Shown here one piece after another: positions 1 through 6,866 of a stretch of DNA of 30,754 nt. The notes beneath the pieces were generated by a model, which ran no database searches, was not told the DNA's origin, and saw only the letters and a program-made list of their open reading frames with translations. Positions within the stretch are counted from its first letter, which is position 1; every line of letters starts with the position of its first letter. Made by a program: the position numbers and the translations under genes. Source of the DNA: Candidatus Bathyarchaeota archaeon (GTDB lineage: Archaea > Thermoproteota > Bathyarchaeia > TCS64); the NCBI GenBank assembly GCA_014730055.1, contig WJIV01000224.1, forward strand, positions 1 to 30,754, written 5' to 3'.

Positions 1-207
1 CTGCCCTACTGATTTAGCAACCGCCTCATTCCAAAAAGCTAGGTGATCAACTAACTCCCATATGCTGTGGCGTTCACCTAGTGGCTTAACTTTTGCTTCT
101 TCCATGCTTATCCCATCCAATGTTTTTAGGAGGCTTGGACCGTGCCAAGGGGTGTCGCCCTCAAATGTTGTTTTAATTTGATCTCGTAGGAATTTCACTT
201 CGTTCAT
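1..207 (-). CDS. DinB-superfamily protein, partial (3' end outside window)
   Basis: Only the first 69 codons are inside the window; the reading frame runs off the left edge. The visible part has the N-terminal pattern of the DinB/YfiT-like four-helix bundle: a Trp-His-Gly-Pro-Ser segment, then His-Ser-Ile-Trp-Glu-Leu-Val-Asp-His leading into a helix with Phe-Trp. The second His of that motif is usually a metal ligand in this superfamily. Members include metal-dependent thiol transferases and stress proteins, so no reaction can be named. The ATG at 205-207 lies about 25-30 nt from a good TATA element at 229-240, so the transcript is probably almost leaderless. It is divergent from the aldo/keto reductase gene. 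Confidence 0.75.
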   Translation of the reverse strand, partial: MNEVKFLRDQIKTTFEGDTPWHGPSLLKTLDGISMEEAKVKPLGERHSIWELVDHLAFWNEAVAKSVGQ

Positions 208-228
208 AATGTATCTTAATCTACATCG

Positions 229-240
229 GTATTTATATTC
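229..240 (-). promoter_or_regulatory. TATA element of the DinB-like gene
   Basis: On the minus strand this reads GAATATAAATAC, a good archaeal TATA box. It lies about 25-30 nt upstream of the ATG at 207, which fits a leaderless transcript. It shares the 91-bp divergent spacer with the plus-strand element at 261-270. Confidence 0.5.
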
Positions 241-260
241 AATGCAACTTGTTTTTAATC

Positions 261-270
261 CTTATATCTG
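261..270 (+). promoter_or_regulatory. TATA-like element of the aldo/keto reductase gene
   Basis: CTTATATCTG lies about 32-36 nt before the TTG start at 299. This predicts a transcription start only a few bases before the start codon, the normal spacing for a near-leaderless archaeal gene. Confidence 0.4.
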
Positions 271-298
271 GTTTCTCAATCATTAATGTGTGTAGATT

Positions 299-1159
299 TT
301 GATACCCAAAAGAAGACTAGGAAGAATAGACAAGGAAATAACAGCTATTACCATGGGGGGCTGTGCTTTAGGTAAAGTAGACCAGGAGACGGCTGATAGG
401 CATATCAAGATGGCATTTGACTACGGTGTAAACATGATTGATGTGGCACCTACATATGGGGCTGCGGAGGAGCGCCTATCTTCCTGGATGCCAGCTTACA
501 GAAACAAGGTAGTCTTGGCAGAAAAGACGACAGAGCGCACAAAGAAGGGAGCCTGGGATGAATTGAAAAATAGTTTAAATAAATTGAACGTGAAAAAGTT
601 TGATCTTTATCAGATGCACGCCCTCGGAGATAGCGACGATATCAAGAAAGCTTTTGGCCCTGGAGGAGCATTAGAGGCTTTTAAAGAAGCTAAGGAGACC
701 GGACTTGTTGACTTTCTTGGAATTACTGGTCACGCTGATATGCGAATACTCATGAAAGCCCTTGAACGGTTTGACTTTGACAATGTTCTGCTTCCTGTCA
801 CCTTATCAAGTGCGGTGAATTTCCAGCCTGTAAATGATTATAGACCTGTGCTTAAGCATGCGGAGGAACACGATATGGGTGTTACCGCTATCAAAGCTGT
901 ATGTAAAGGTAGGTGGCGTGGTGAGAAGAAATATAAGACTTGGTATCAGCCCCTAGATTCACCTGAAGAAGTCCTTAGGAGTGTTAGGTTTACCCTCAGC
1001 CAACCAGGGGTATCAACAGCCCCACTTGCATGTGATAGCAAACTATGGCAAACTATCCTTGATGCAGGAGTCAAGTTCACACCAATGACCCCAGATGAAC
1101 AGGAAGATGCTGTTGAATGGGCTAAACAGCAGGGTTTTAGCCCCCTATTTCCAGAATAG
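299..1159 (+). CDS. Aldo/keto reductase family oxidoreductase
   Basis: This is a 286-residue NAD(P)H-dependent oxidoreductase of the aldo/keto reductase TIM-barrel superfamily. The full catalytic tetrad is visible: Asp48 and Tyr53 in the IDVAPTYG segment, Lys76 in AEKTTERT, and His107 in LYQMHAL. It is somewhat shorter than the typical 310-340 residues. The C-terminal cofactor region is present (VRFTLSQPGVSTAP, near 230), so it looks like a compact intact member rather than a truncation. The start is TTG at 299: the GTG at 290 is followed at once by a stop, and the ATG at 286 is out of frame. The substrate cannot be predicted, and the flanking genes give no pathway. It is a cytoplasmic single-gene unit with its own TATA element. 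Confidence 0.9.
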   Translation: MIPKRRLGRIDKEITAITMGGCALGKVDQETADRHIKMAFDYGVNMIDVAPTYGAAEERLSSWMPAYRNKVVLAEKTTERTKKGAWDELKNSLNKLNVKKFDLYQMHALGDSDDIKKAFGPGGALEAFKEAKETGLVDFLGITGHADMRILMKALERFDFDNVLLPVTLSSAVNFQPVNDYRPVLKHAEEHDMGVTAIKAVCKGRWRGEKKYKTWYQPLDSPEEVLRSVRFTLSQPGVSTAPLACDSKLWQTILDAGVKFTPMTPDEQEDAVEWAKQQGFSPLFPE

Positions 1160-1212
1160 AGTATCTGAATTATTTTGATAGTAATAGTAAATAGTTCATC
1201 CATCTCTATCAC

Positions 1213-1217
1213 GGTGA
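1213..1217 (+). promoter_or_regulatory. Shine-Dalgarno of the nucleotidyltransferase gene
   Basis: GGTGA, six bases before the ATG at 1224, is complementary to the archaeal 16S 3' end. It is one of the few clear ribosome binding sites here and fixes this start. Confidence 0.5.
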
Positions 1218-1223
1218 ATTGAA

Positions 1224-2285
1224 ATGAGGTTCTTTAAGGACACATATGGCATAAGCAAACGAGGTAATAGACCTCACGGTAGATTACCTGATGATAGCCA
1301 ACTCGACGAGATGTTAGACAGTGCATACGAATATGTTGAGTTTTTATCTGAGTATGATGAGGTAACCGGAATAACTCTAGGAGGGGGACTAAGCCGCGGT
1401 TACGGTGATAACTTGAGTGAGATCGATCTAAACATATACCTCAACGAGGAGGAAGTTAATAGATGGATTTTAGGTAAAGGACCGATCCCCCAGGGAGATC
1501 ACATGGGTCGAAAATACCATATGGATGTTAGCTTCCTCAACATCGAAAAAGAACGAAGATCCAATTGGAACCTCCTTAAAAAATGGGATGCCTCATATGC
1601 AAAGATCCTATACGATCCTTTAAAGAAAGTTCAAGAACTGCTAGAAGAGAAGGATGTTTTTACAGCAGAGGAGAAACATAGTCTAGCCCTAAGGAATTAT
1701 CTGGACTGTACCTACTTCGGAGAGATAGTTGTTAGACAGTGGATACTAAGAGGTGACCCAGTTGCAGCGAATCAGTTGATAAATAGGGGAATACCAGCTC
1801 TTGTAAATTTGCTATTTCTTGCAAATGATGAATATCCCCCCTTCGAAAAATGGCTTATAAATTATAGCCATAGTCTCCCCTGGAAGCCTCAAAGCTGGAA
1901 AGAACATATTAAAGATCTCATTGAGGTAAAGACTAGCAATTTTAACGAGTTAAAGCTGAGAAGCAGTAAGTTCATGGATCTGTATCATCAGATATGGGCC
2001 AAGATCGTTGGAGATGAATACAGTCATACAGGATTATTGGAATTAGATGCGTTAGAGGCAATGCAGTATGTAGTTGATAACGAGCCAACTCTTGAGGAGT
2101 TCAAGGAAAAATATAGCCTAGAGCAGTTAAGTTATGAGAATCTTTACAAACTTGCGGAGATAAAAGAAGAAGGCGGAGAGACGATAATAAAATTTGATCG
2201 TGAAAAGTATGAAAAAGAGAGACAGAAAGGATTTCCAAACTTTCTGGGCTGGAACCGTGAGATGCTAACACATCTTAATCTATAG
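1224..2285 (+). CDS. Nucleotidyltransferase-fold protein, DUF4037-like
   Basis: This 353-residue protein has a Pol-beta-type nucleotidyltransferase signature near residues 53-70: a GGGLSRG glycine/serine loop followed by SEIDL. The usual metal-binding Asp-x-Asp pair is therefore Glu66-x-Asp68, a conservative change that should be checked before assuming catalysis. The rest is helical and aromatic-rich and resembles the DUF4037 region found after such domains, with a YLDCTYFGEIVVRQW segment near 165. The family often modifies small molecules such as antibiotics or acts on unknown acceptors; no substrate can be assigned. A GGTGA Shine-Dalgarno sequence at 1213-1217, six bases before the ATG, supports this start. 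It converges with the DUF3830 gene, six bases apart. Confidence 0.75.
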   Translation: MRFFKDTYGISKRGNRPHGRLPDDSQLDEMLDSAYEYVEFLSEYDEVTGITLGGGLSRGYGDNLSEIDLNIYLNEEEVNRWILGKGPIPQGDHMGRKYHMDVSFLNIEKERRSNWNLLKKWDASYAKILYDPLKKVQELLEEKDVFTAEEKHSLALRNYLDCTYFGEIVVRQWILRGDPVAANQLINRGIPALVNLLFLANDEYPPFEKWLINYSHSLPWKPQSWKEHIKDLIEVKTSNFNELKLRSSKFMDLYHQIWAKIVGDEYSHTGLLELDALEAMQYVVDNEPTLEEFKEKYSLEQLSYENLYKLAEIKEEGGETIIKFDREKYEKERQKGFPNFLGWNREMLTHLNL

Positions 2286-2291
2286 CTTCTA

Positions 2292-2726
2292 TTATTCCTC
2301 CTCCATCTTGAATTCCTGAGCTCCTTCCCAGAGTATTGCTTCTCCCATCAAAGGTAATTCAGCCAGGTCCTCAGTTATTATGGCAAAGTGATTCCCAGGT
2401 AACAATCCAACCTTACTGGCAAACTTGGATGAACCATAAGGTATCAAGATCTCTTTCTCACTGATCCCTCCTGGATAGTAAAGTAGATCTCCAAGCCCTG
2501 GATAGCTGGTCTGGTTTTCTAGGGGAACTTCTATCCCGTATTTATCCATTTGAACCCATGCTGCTTCGCCGCTCCAACGAGCCTGAATAGCCTTTCCTTT
2601 TATTGGAAGGGATTCAATTATCTTTCTACAAGTCTCTGGAGCTTTGTCGTCATAGGTCTCTGCCATGAATTGGTATTCACCAATTGTAATTCTGAGTAAC
2701 ATAATGTTTAATATTCGAGTTAGCAT
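2292..2726 (-). CDS. DUF3830 family protein (cyclophilin-like fold)
   Basis: The protein has 144 residues from the ATG at 2726, or 136 from the ATG at 2702. The core RITIGEYQF...DDKAPETCRKI, the WSGEAAW segment and the later PGDLLYYP-like and LPGNHFA segments match the DUF3830/cyclophilin-like family, small beta-barrels of unknown activity often found with amino-acid catabolism genes. Homology favours the inner start, since family members begin just before R-I-T-I. The TATA element at 2757-2767 is about 35 nt from the outer start, which suits a near-leaderless transcript beginning there. The choice is open. It is a single cytoplasmic gene, divergent from the MFS transporter. Confidence 0.75.
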   Translation of the reverse strand: MLTRILNIMLLRITIGEYQFMAETYDDKAPETCRKIIESLPIKGKAIQARWSGEAAWVQMDKYGIEVPLENQTSYPGLGDLLYYPGGISEKEILIPYGSSKFASKVGLLPGNHFAIITEDLAELPLMGEAILWEGAQEFKMEEE

Positions 2727-2756
2727 AAGAAGTAAGTGGTCCTTTTTCCCAAATCA

Positions 2757-2767
2757 CATATAATTTA
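2757..2767 (-). promoter_or_regulatory. TATA element of the DUF3830 gene
   Basis: On the minus strand this reads TAAATTATATG. It lies 31-41 nt from the outer ATG at 2726 and 55-65 nt from the inner ATG at 2702, so it bears on the choice of start codon. Confidence 0.4.
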
Positions 2768-2774
2768 TCTCAAG

Positions 2775-2783
2775 AATATTTAT
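2775..2783 (+). promoter_or_regulatory. TATA element of the MFS transporter gene
   Basis: AATATTTAT is centred about 30 nt before the GTG start at 2810. This predicts a leaderless or nearly leaderless transcript. Confidence 0.45.
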
Positions 2784-2809
2784 CAATGGTCCTGATTCTG
2801 TAGCCTAGA

Positions 2810-4030
2810 GTGAATGTTTTGAGCGATGATGAAGGGCTTCCCCTAAGTTTTTATTTCATCTCTCTATCCTCTTTCCTATTCCAGCTTACCAGATTTGTTG
2901 TTCAGCCAATCTACACTCTATATCTATTGGACGTAGGGGCATCTCTTGTTCAGGCTGGTTTCATACTCAGTATCCAGAATTTCCTTTTAATCGTATCAAA
3001 GATTCCAATGACAATGATATCCAGAAAAATAGGAGAGGACAGAATGTTCAAGATTGCTTTCATCGTTCAGGCTACCACAGCAATATTTTATGCCATGACA
3101 CCTAGCCCGATATGGTTGTATGTTATACCCTTCTACCAGATCATAGCAACAGGTTCATTTAATCAAATGGCAATGTCCAGGGCTTCAAATATGGCCCCAA
3201 CGAGCAGACAGGGAGACGCATTAGGTCGATATATGACCTTCATGTCGTCGGGAATGTTCATTGGGCCATTAATCAGCAGCGGATTACTGGTATTTCTTGA
3301 CTACAGGCAACTCTTTTTAGTGACATCAATTTTTCCTCTCATTGCCTTTATTCTTTTCACAAGATTTATGCCAAAACCTGGAGACAATTTGGAACTACCT
3401 GAAGAACCTGAACATGCTTTAGGATCCTTAAGAAGTGTATTGGCTGACAGGAATATCCAGGTTCTATCCCTTATCCGGACAACCTACAGCCTCTCTAACA
3501 CCATGTTTACTGCGCTTTTCGCGGTTTATGCAACTCAAACCTTAGGATTCTCCGAGTCACGTGCTGCCCTGCTTTTTAGCATAATGGGGTTCACAAATGC
3601 AATGGTAAAACTTCCAGCTGGGTATATTGGGGATAGATTTGATGCGAAGAAGGTTCTATTCGGTACTTTTACCGCTTTAATTCTGGTCTTTGTATCGGTG
3701 GCGTATTCCAGCGGCTTCACTGCTCTGGCTGTAACCCTATTCCTCTTTGGGGTCTGTTGGGGAACTAGGGCAGTGAATGAGTGGGCTACACTGGCAAAAA
3801 CTGTTGACCCCGCAAATAAACCTATAGCTATGTCTTATATGTCAAGCATCTGGGGTTTGGGAGCTACCCTTGGAAGTATAATGGCTGGTTATTTAGCTGA
3901 GACCGTGTCATTCCAGACAATATTCCTAATATCCGCGGCCATTAACTTACCCGCTCTTCCTGCTATACTTTTACTAGAAAAAACTGATGAGCAGAAGGTT
4001 ATTGTAGAAGAGAAAGTGCATGAGGATTAA
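2810..4030 (+). CDS. Major facilitator superfamily transporter
   Basis: This 406-residue protein has about twelve hydrophobic segments, the usual size for an MFS secondary transporter in the cytoplasmic membrane. The signature loop between the second and third helices of the C-terminal half is clear near residue 270, as AGYIGDRFDAKK (G-x-x-x-D-R-x-x). The N-terminal counterpart is degenerate (SRKIGEDRMFK). A charged linker near 190-215 with several Glu and Pro residues is the central cytoplasmic loop joining the two six-helix halves. The start is GTG, placed by the TATA element at 2775-2783. The substrate cannot be read from sequence. It converges with the amidinohydrolase gene, four bases apart, which is not evidence of shared function. 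Confidence 0.9.
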   Translation: MNVLSDDEGLPLSFYFISLSSFLFQLTRFVVQPIYTLYLLDVGASLVQAGFILSIQNFLLIVSKIPMTMISRKIGEDRMFKIAFIVQATTAIFYAMTPSPIWLYVIPFYQIIATGSFNQMAMSRASNMAPTSRQGDALGRYMTFMSSGMFIGPLISSGLLVFLDYRQLFLVTSIFPLIAFILFTRFMPKPGDNLELPEEPEHALGSLRSVLADRNIQVLSLIRTTYSLSNTMFTALFAVYATQTLGFSESRAALLFSIMGFTNAMVKLPAGYIGDRFDAKKVLFGTFTALILVFVSVAYSSGFTALAVTLFLFGVCWGTRAVNEWATLAKTVDPANKPIAMSYMSSIWGLGATLGSIMAGYLAETVSFQTIFLISAAINLPALPAILLLEKTDEQKVIVEEKVHED

Positions 4031-4034
4031 GTAT

Positions 4035-4982
4035 CTAGCCCATTTCACGTTCAAGTATCCCAGTTAAACAGCCTACAGCACCAGCAGCCTTAGCTAATTC
4101 ATCAACTTTAACCGTTACACATTCAATTCCCAGGTCATTGAAATAATCCTCTGTGACAGAATTACCTGCGGGCATCAGGATTTTACCTGGAGAGAGAGTT
4201 ACAACATTAAGGGCCATACCCTTCTTTGCTTCTTCTATATCCGGGATGAAGTTGACATCAAATCCTCTTTCCTTTAACTCGGCGACCGCGTCAAATGGAA
4301 CCCTCTCAGGCCAGCAAAGTGCCAAGTCCTCATCCATAATTCGGAGAGTGCCCATGAGGTGCATGGAGCCATGGGGAAGTCCAACATGTATAACGTCTAT
4401 TCCCATACAATCTAGTGTACTAGCAATCTGAGCAGCACCATCGGGGTTTGTACGGTGACCAGTGGCAACTATTACAGTTTCCTCGTCTACCCAGGCAGCG
4501 TCAGCTCCCTCGAATACACCCTTTCCTGTTATGGTTCTAACAATAGGTATACCTATATCGGCAAGCTTCCTTGCAACCCACCTTTCCTCCCCAGCCCTTA
4601 CTGTTGAAGCTGGCCTAGCAAGGAGTACTCCTTCAGGGGTCATGAACATCAGATCAGCCACAAACATAAGGTTAGGGGATGGTTCCTCAGCGGGCTCAAC
4701 GTAGTGAACCTCAACACCATTATCCTCGAAAGCTTTTGCCATCGAATCATGTTGTTCCGATGCTATTCTATGGTCAGGAATCTCTAACATTTGGACAGCG
4801 TCCGGGTCGGCGAGTTCAGTTATTTCAGGTCCCGGCTTGTGAACAATTACTGACTTCAGGGTCTTAAACTGTGTGTTTATTCCACATTTTGCCCAGAGAG
4901 TTCCAATCTCATCTCTATGTGACTGTTTTCTTGGAGACCAGCCGCTTCCACCATATGCTGAATACTTGGATAGATCTTTCAT
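4035..4982 (-). CDS. DDAH/arginine-deiminase-like amidinohydrolase
   Basis: This 315-residue protein belongs to the guanidino-group modifying superfamily, in which a Cys nucleophile attacks the guanidinium carbon. Visible signatures are FEGAD at 157-161 (substrate Glu/Asp), His208 in SMHLMGTLRI, and the C-terminal nucleophile Cys305 in GAVGCLTG. The length and the single late Cys fit dimethylarginine dimethylaminohydrolase-like or arginine-deiminase-like hydrolases better than glycine amidinotransferases, which are longer. The likely reaction is hydrolysis of arginine or an N-substituted arginine to citrulline or a relative, but related enzymes in this branch act on other guanidines. No other arginine-pathway gene is adjacent. 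It is cytoplasmic, with no signal peptide. Confidence 0.85.
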   Translation of the reverse strand: MKDLSKYSAYGGSGWSPRKQSHRDEIGTLWAKCGINTQFKTLKSVIVHKPGPEITELADPDAVQMLEIPDHRIASEQHDSMAKAFEDNGVEVHYVEPAEEPSPNLMFVADLMFMTPEGVLLARPASTVRAGEERWVARKLADIGIPIVRTITGKGVFEGADAAWVDEETVIVATGHRTNPDGAAQIASTLDCMGIDVIHVGLPHGSMHLMGTLRIMDEDLALCWPERVPFDAVAELKERGFDVNFIPDIEEAKKGMALNVVTLSPGKILMPAGNSVTEDYFNDLGIECVTVKVDELAKAAGAVGCLTGILEREMG

Positions 4983-5118
4983 GGTTTATCAATTAATGGA
5001 TCTTGTTTAAGATGATCGCTCCAATATGTGTGTAGATATAGCCTAATGTCTCTTCAAGTAAACATTTATTCTATTTCCGAAAGTAAATCTAATTTTTGTC
5101 TTAAGTGTATTAGGAATT

Positions 5119-5781
5119 ATGGAAGAGGAGTTTATTACAAAGGTTGTATGTGCCTACGATTCTCTTAAACTTGAGCCAGTTCTTATCCCGAGAGGGACTT
5201 TCCGACATCTAAGAAGTTGTCTCTGGTGTCTGGATCTGAACGGGTCTCAGGAAATTGACTCTGTTGCAATTTCCGGTCAGAGGCGTTCCAGAGAGTCGGG
5301 TTCTTTTCCTGTCTACAGCTTCGAGTATTCCCTTAGAGGTAATTTGAGGGATGTATCTGAGGGAAGGGTTATGGTTCAAAGCATATCCACCTTCAAGGGA
5401 TTTCTACGAAGAGAATTGACCACAGTGAAATGGGCGATTCCAAAGCTTGGAGGGCTATCTTCTCTAAATAGGTTCGGAAAACCTCCGGGACCGGGGGAGA
5501 TTTACACGGAAGGACCATACACTTACTTGGTTAGATTACTTAATCGAGACCCAAAGATCAACGATAACCTGCTTAGACTCGTAGGTGATTTGGGCGAGAA
5601 TACGAAGTTTTTCGTTTATACCGATCTATGGGGCGAATCTATAAGATTTGCAGTCAACAACTGGTTTCCGTCAGAAAAAGTCATAGATATATTCCTATCG
5701 AAGGAATACATCGCACTCTCTATAGAGGTTATACAACAGGTTCGCGAGGTTAGGAACAGTTTTGGAGGACTGACCATTTAG
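5119..5781 (+). CDS. Uncharacterised 220-residue protein leading the AAA/VWA cluster
   Basis: I do not recognise a family. The protein is soluble, with no signal peptide or membrane segment. It has an early Cys-x-x-Cys (CLWC near residue 34) and further single cysteine residues before it, a glycine/proline turn (FGKPPGPGEIYTEGPY) near 120-135, and mixed alpha/beta character with a helical C-terminus (IALSIEVIQQVREVRNSF). The ATG at 5119 is the first in-frame start. The gene lies 44 bp before the ChlI-like ATPase on the same strand, so it is probably the first gene of that transcription unit. By position it could be a partner or substrate adaptor of the ATPases; this is inference from context only. 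Confidence 0.6.
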   Translation: MEEEFITKVVCAYDSLKLEPVLIPRGTFRHLRSCLWCLDLNGSQEIDSVAISGQRRSRESGSFPVYSFEYSLRGNLRDVSEGRVMVQSISTFKGFLRRELTTVKWAIPKLGGLSSLNRFGKPPGPGEIYTEGPYTYLVRLLNRDPKINDNLLRLVGDLGENTKFFVYTDLWGESIRFAVNNWFPSEKVIDIFLSKEYIALSIEVIQQVREVRNSFGGLTI

Positions 5782-5825
5782 AAATATCAAAGGATTTAAC
5801 AAAAGCCGTATCTAAATATTTATCG

Positions 5826-6866
5826 TTGTCAAATAGAAGATTAGTTTACCCTTTTTCTGCCCTCGTTGGGCAGGAGGAACTAAAGACTGGTCTACTTCTT
5901 AATGCCATTAATCCCCTGATAGGAGGACTACTTATCAGAGGACAGAAAGGGACCGGGAAAAGTAGTGCTGTAAGAGCACTGTCTGACATTCTGCCTTCTA
6001 TTAAAACCGTGAAGGGCTGCCCTTTCAACTGCGCTCCAATGGATCCTACAAACATGTGCTCGGACTGCTATAGCAGATACAAAATGGGAGAGGAACTAGA
6101 ATATGAGTCTCGTCCGATGGAGATCGTATCCCTGCCTATAGGAGCAACTGAAGATAGGGTCATTGGAAGCTTGGACATCGAGAGGGCTATTGGTGAAGGT
6201 ATAAGCGCGCTTCAGCCGGGTCTGATGGCGGAGGCTAATCAGGGCATACTTTACATCGATGAAGTGAACCTTCTGCCTGACCACATAACCGATAGCATAC
6301 TCGACGCAGCAGCGTCAGGGTGGAACACAGTTGAAAGGGAGGGAATATCCGTATCACATCCGTCTAGGGTGATACTCGTGGGAACCATGAATCCCGAGGA
6401 AGGGGAGCTTAGGCCTCAGTTATCTGATAGATTCGCGCTACACGTATCAGTGGAGGGGATCTACGAGGTGACCAAGAGAGTTGAAATAATAACACGAAAC
6501 CTCGAGTTCGGAGAAAACCCAATCGCCTTTACAGAGAAATGGAAGGATCAGCAGGAGGAACTGCGGGAGAGCATAGTAAAGGCAAGGAACATCATCAATG
6601 ATGTTCAGATATCTGAAGACCTGCTTAAGGCTGTAGCAACTGCTTGTATTAACCTCCACATTGACGGGCACAGGCCCGATATATCAACCGTCAGAGCTGC
6701 TAAAGCATTAGCTGCTCTAGAAGGAAGGACCAATGTTAGTGGGGATGAAATCAAAAAAGTGGCTGTGATGTCTGTGGGATATAGGACTAGGGGATTTGGA
6801 TTCGAGGAACCGGCTACTCCAGCAGAGGTAAGAGATGCATTCAGAAGTGTCCTACAGGCACCTTAG
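5826..6866 (+). CDS. ChlI/BchI-like AAA+ ATPase
   Basis: This 346-residue AAA+ ATPase belongs to the magnesium/cobalt chelatase I-subunit (MoxR-related) family. The N-terminal YPFSALVGQEELK is typical. Walker A is GQKGTGKS at 39-46, Walker B ILYIDE at 141-146, sensor 1 GTMNPEEG near 186, and an arginine-finger region RPQLSDRF lies at 196-203. Between Walker A and B sits a Cys4 insert (Cys65, 69, 78, 81) of a type also seen in cobaltochelatase-like ATPases and probably metal-binding. The C-terminal helical lid is present. The start is TTG at 5826. The gene overlaps the next, a paralogue, by one base (TAGTG), implying translational coupling. ChlI proteins form hexamers and work with a VWA partner, which here is the next gene. 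Confidence 0.92.
   Translation: MSNRRLVYPFSALVGQEELKTGLLLNAINPLIGGLLIRGQKGTGKSSAVRALSDILPSIKTVKGCPFNCAPMDPTNMCSDCYSRYKMGEELEYESRPMEIVSLPIGATEDRVIGSLDIERAIGEGISALQPGLMAEANQGILYIDEVNLLPDHITDSILDAAASGWNTVEREGISVSHPSRVILVGTMNPEEGELRPQLSDRFALHVSVEGIYEVTKRVEIITRNLEFGENPIAFTEKWKDQQEELRESIVKARNIINDVQISEDLLKAVATACINLHIDGHRPDISTVRAAKALAALEGRTNVSGDEIKKVAVMSVGYRTRGFGFEEPATPAEVRDAFRSVLQAP

Noticed and set aside
4153..4867. Several plus-strand open frames inside the amidinohydrolase gene
   Set aside because: All lie opposite a gene with clear catalytic motifs and show no recognisable domain.
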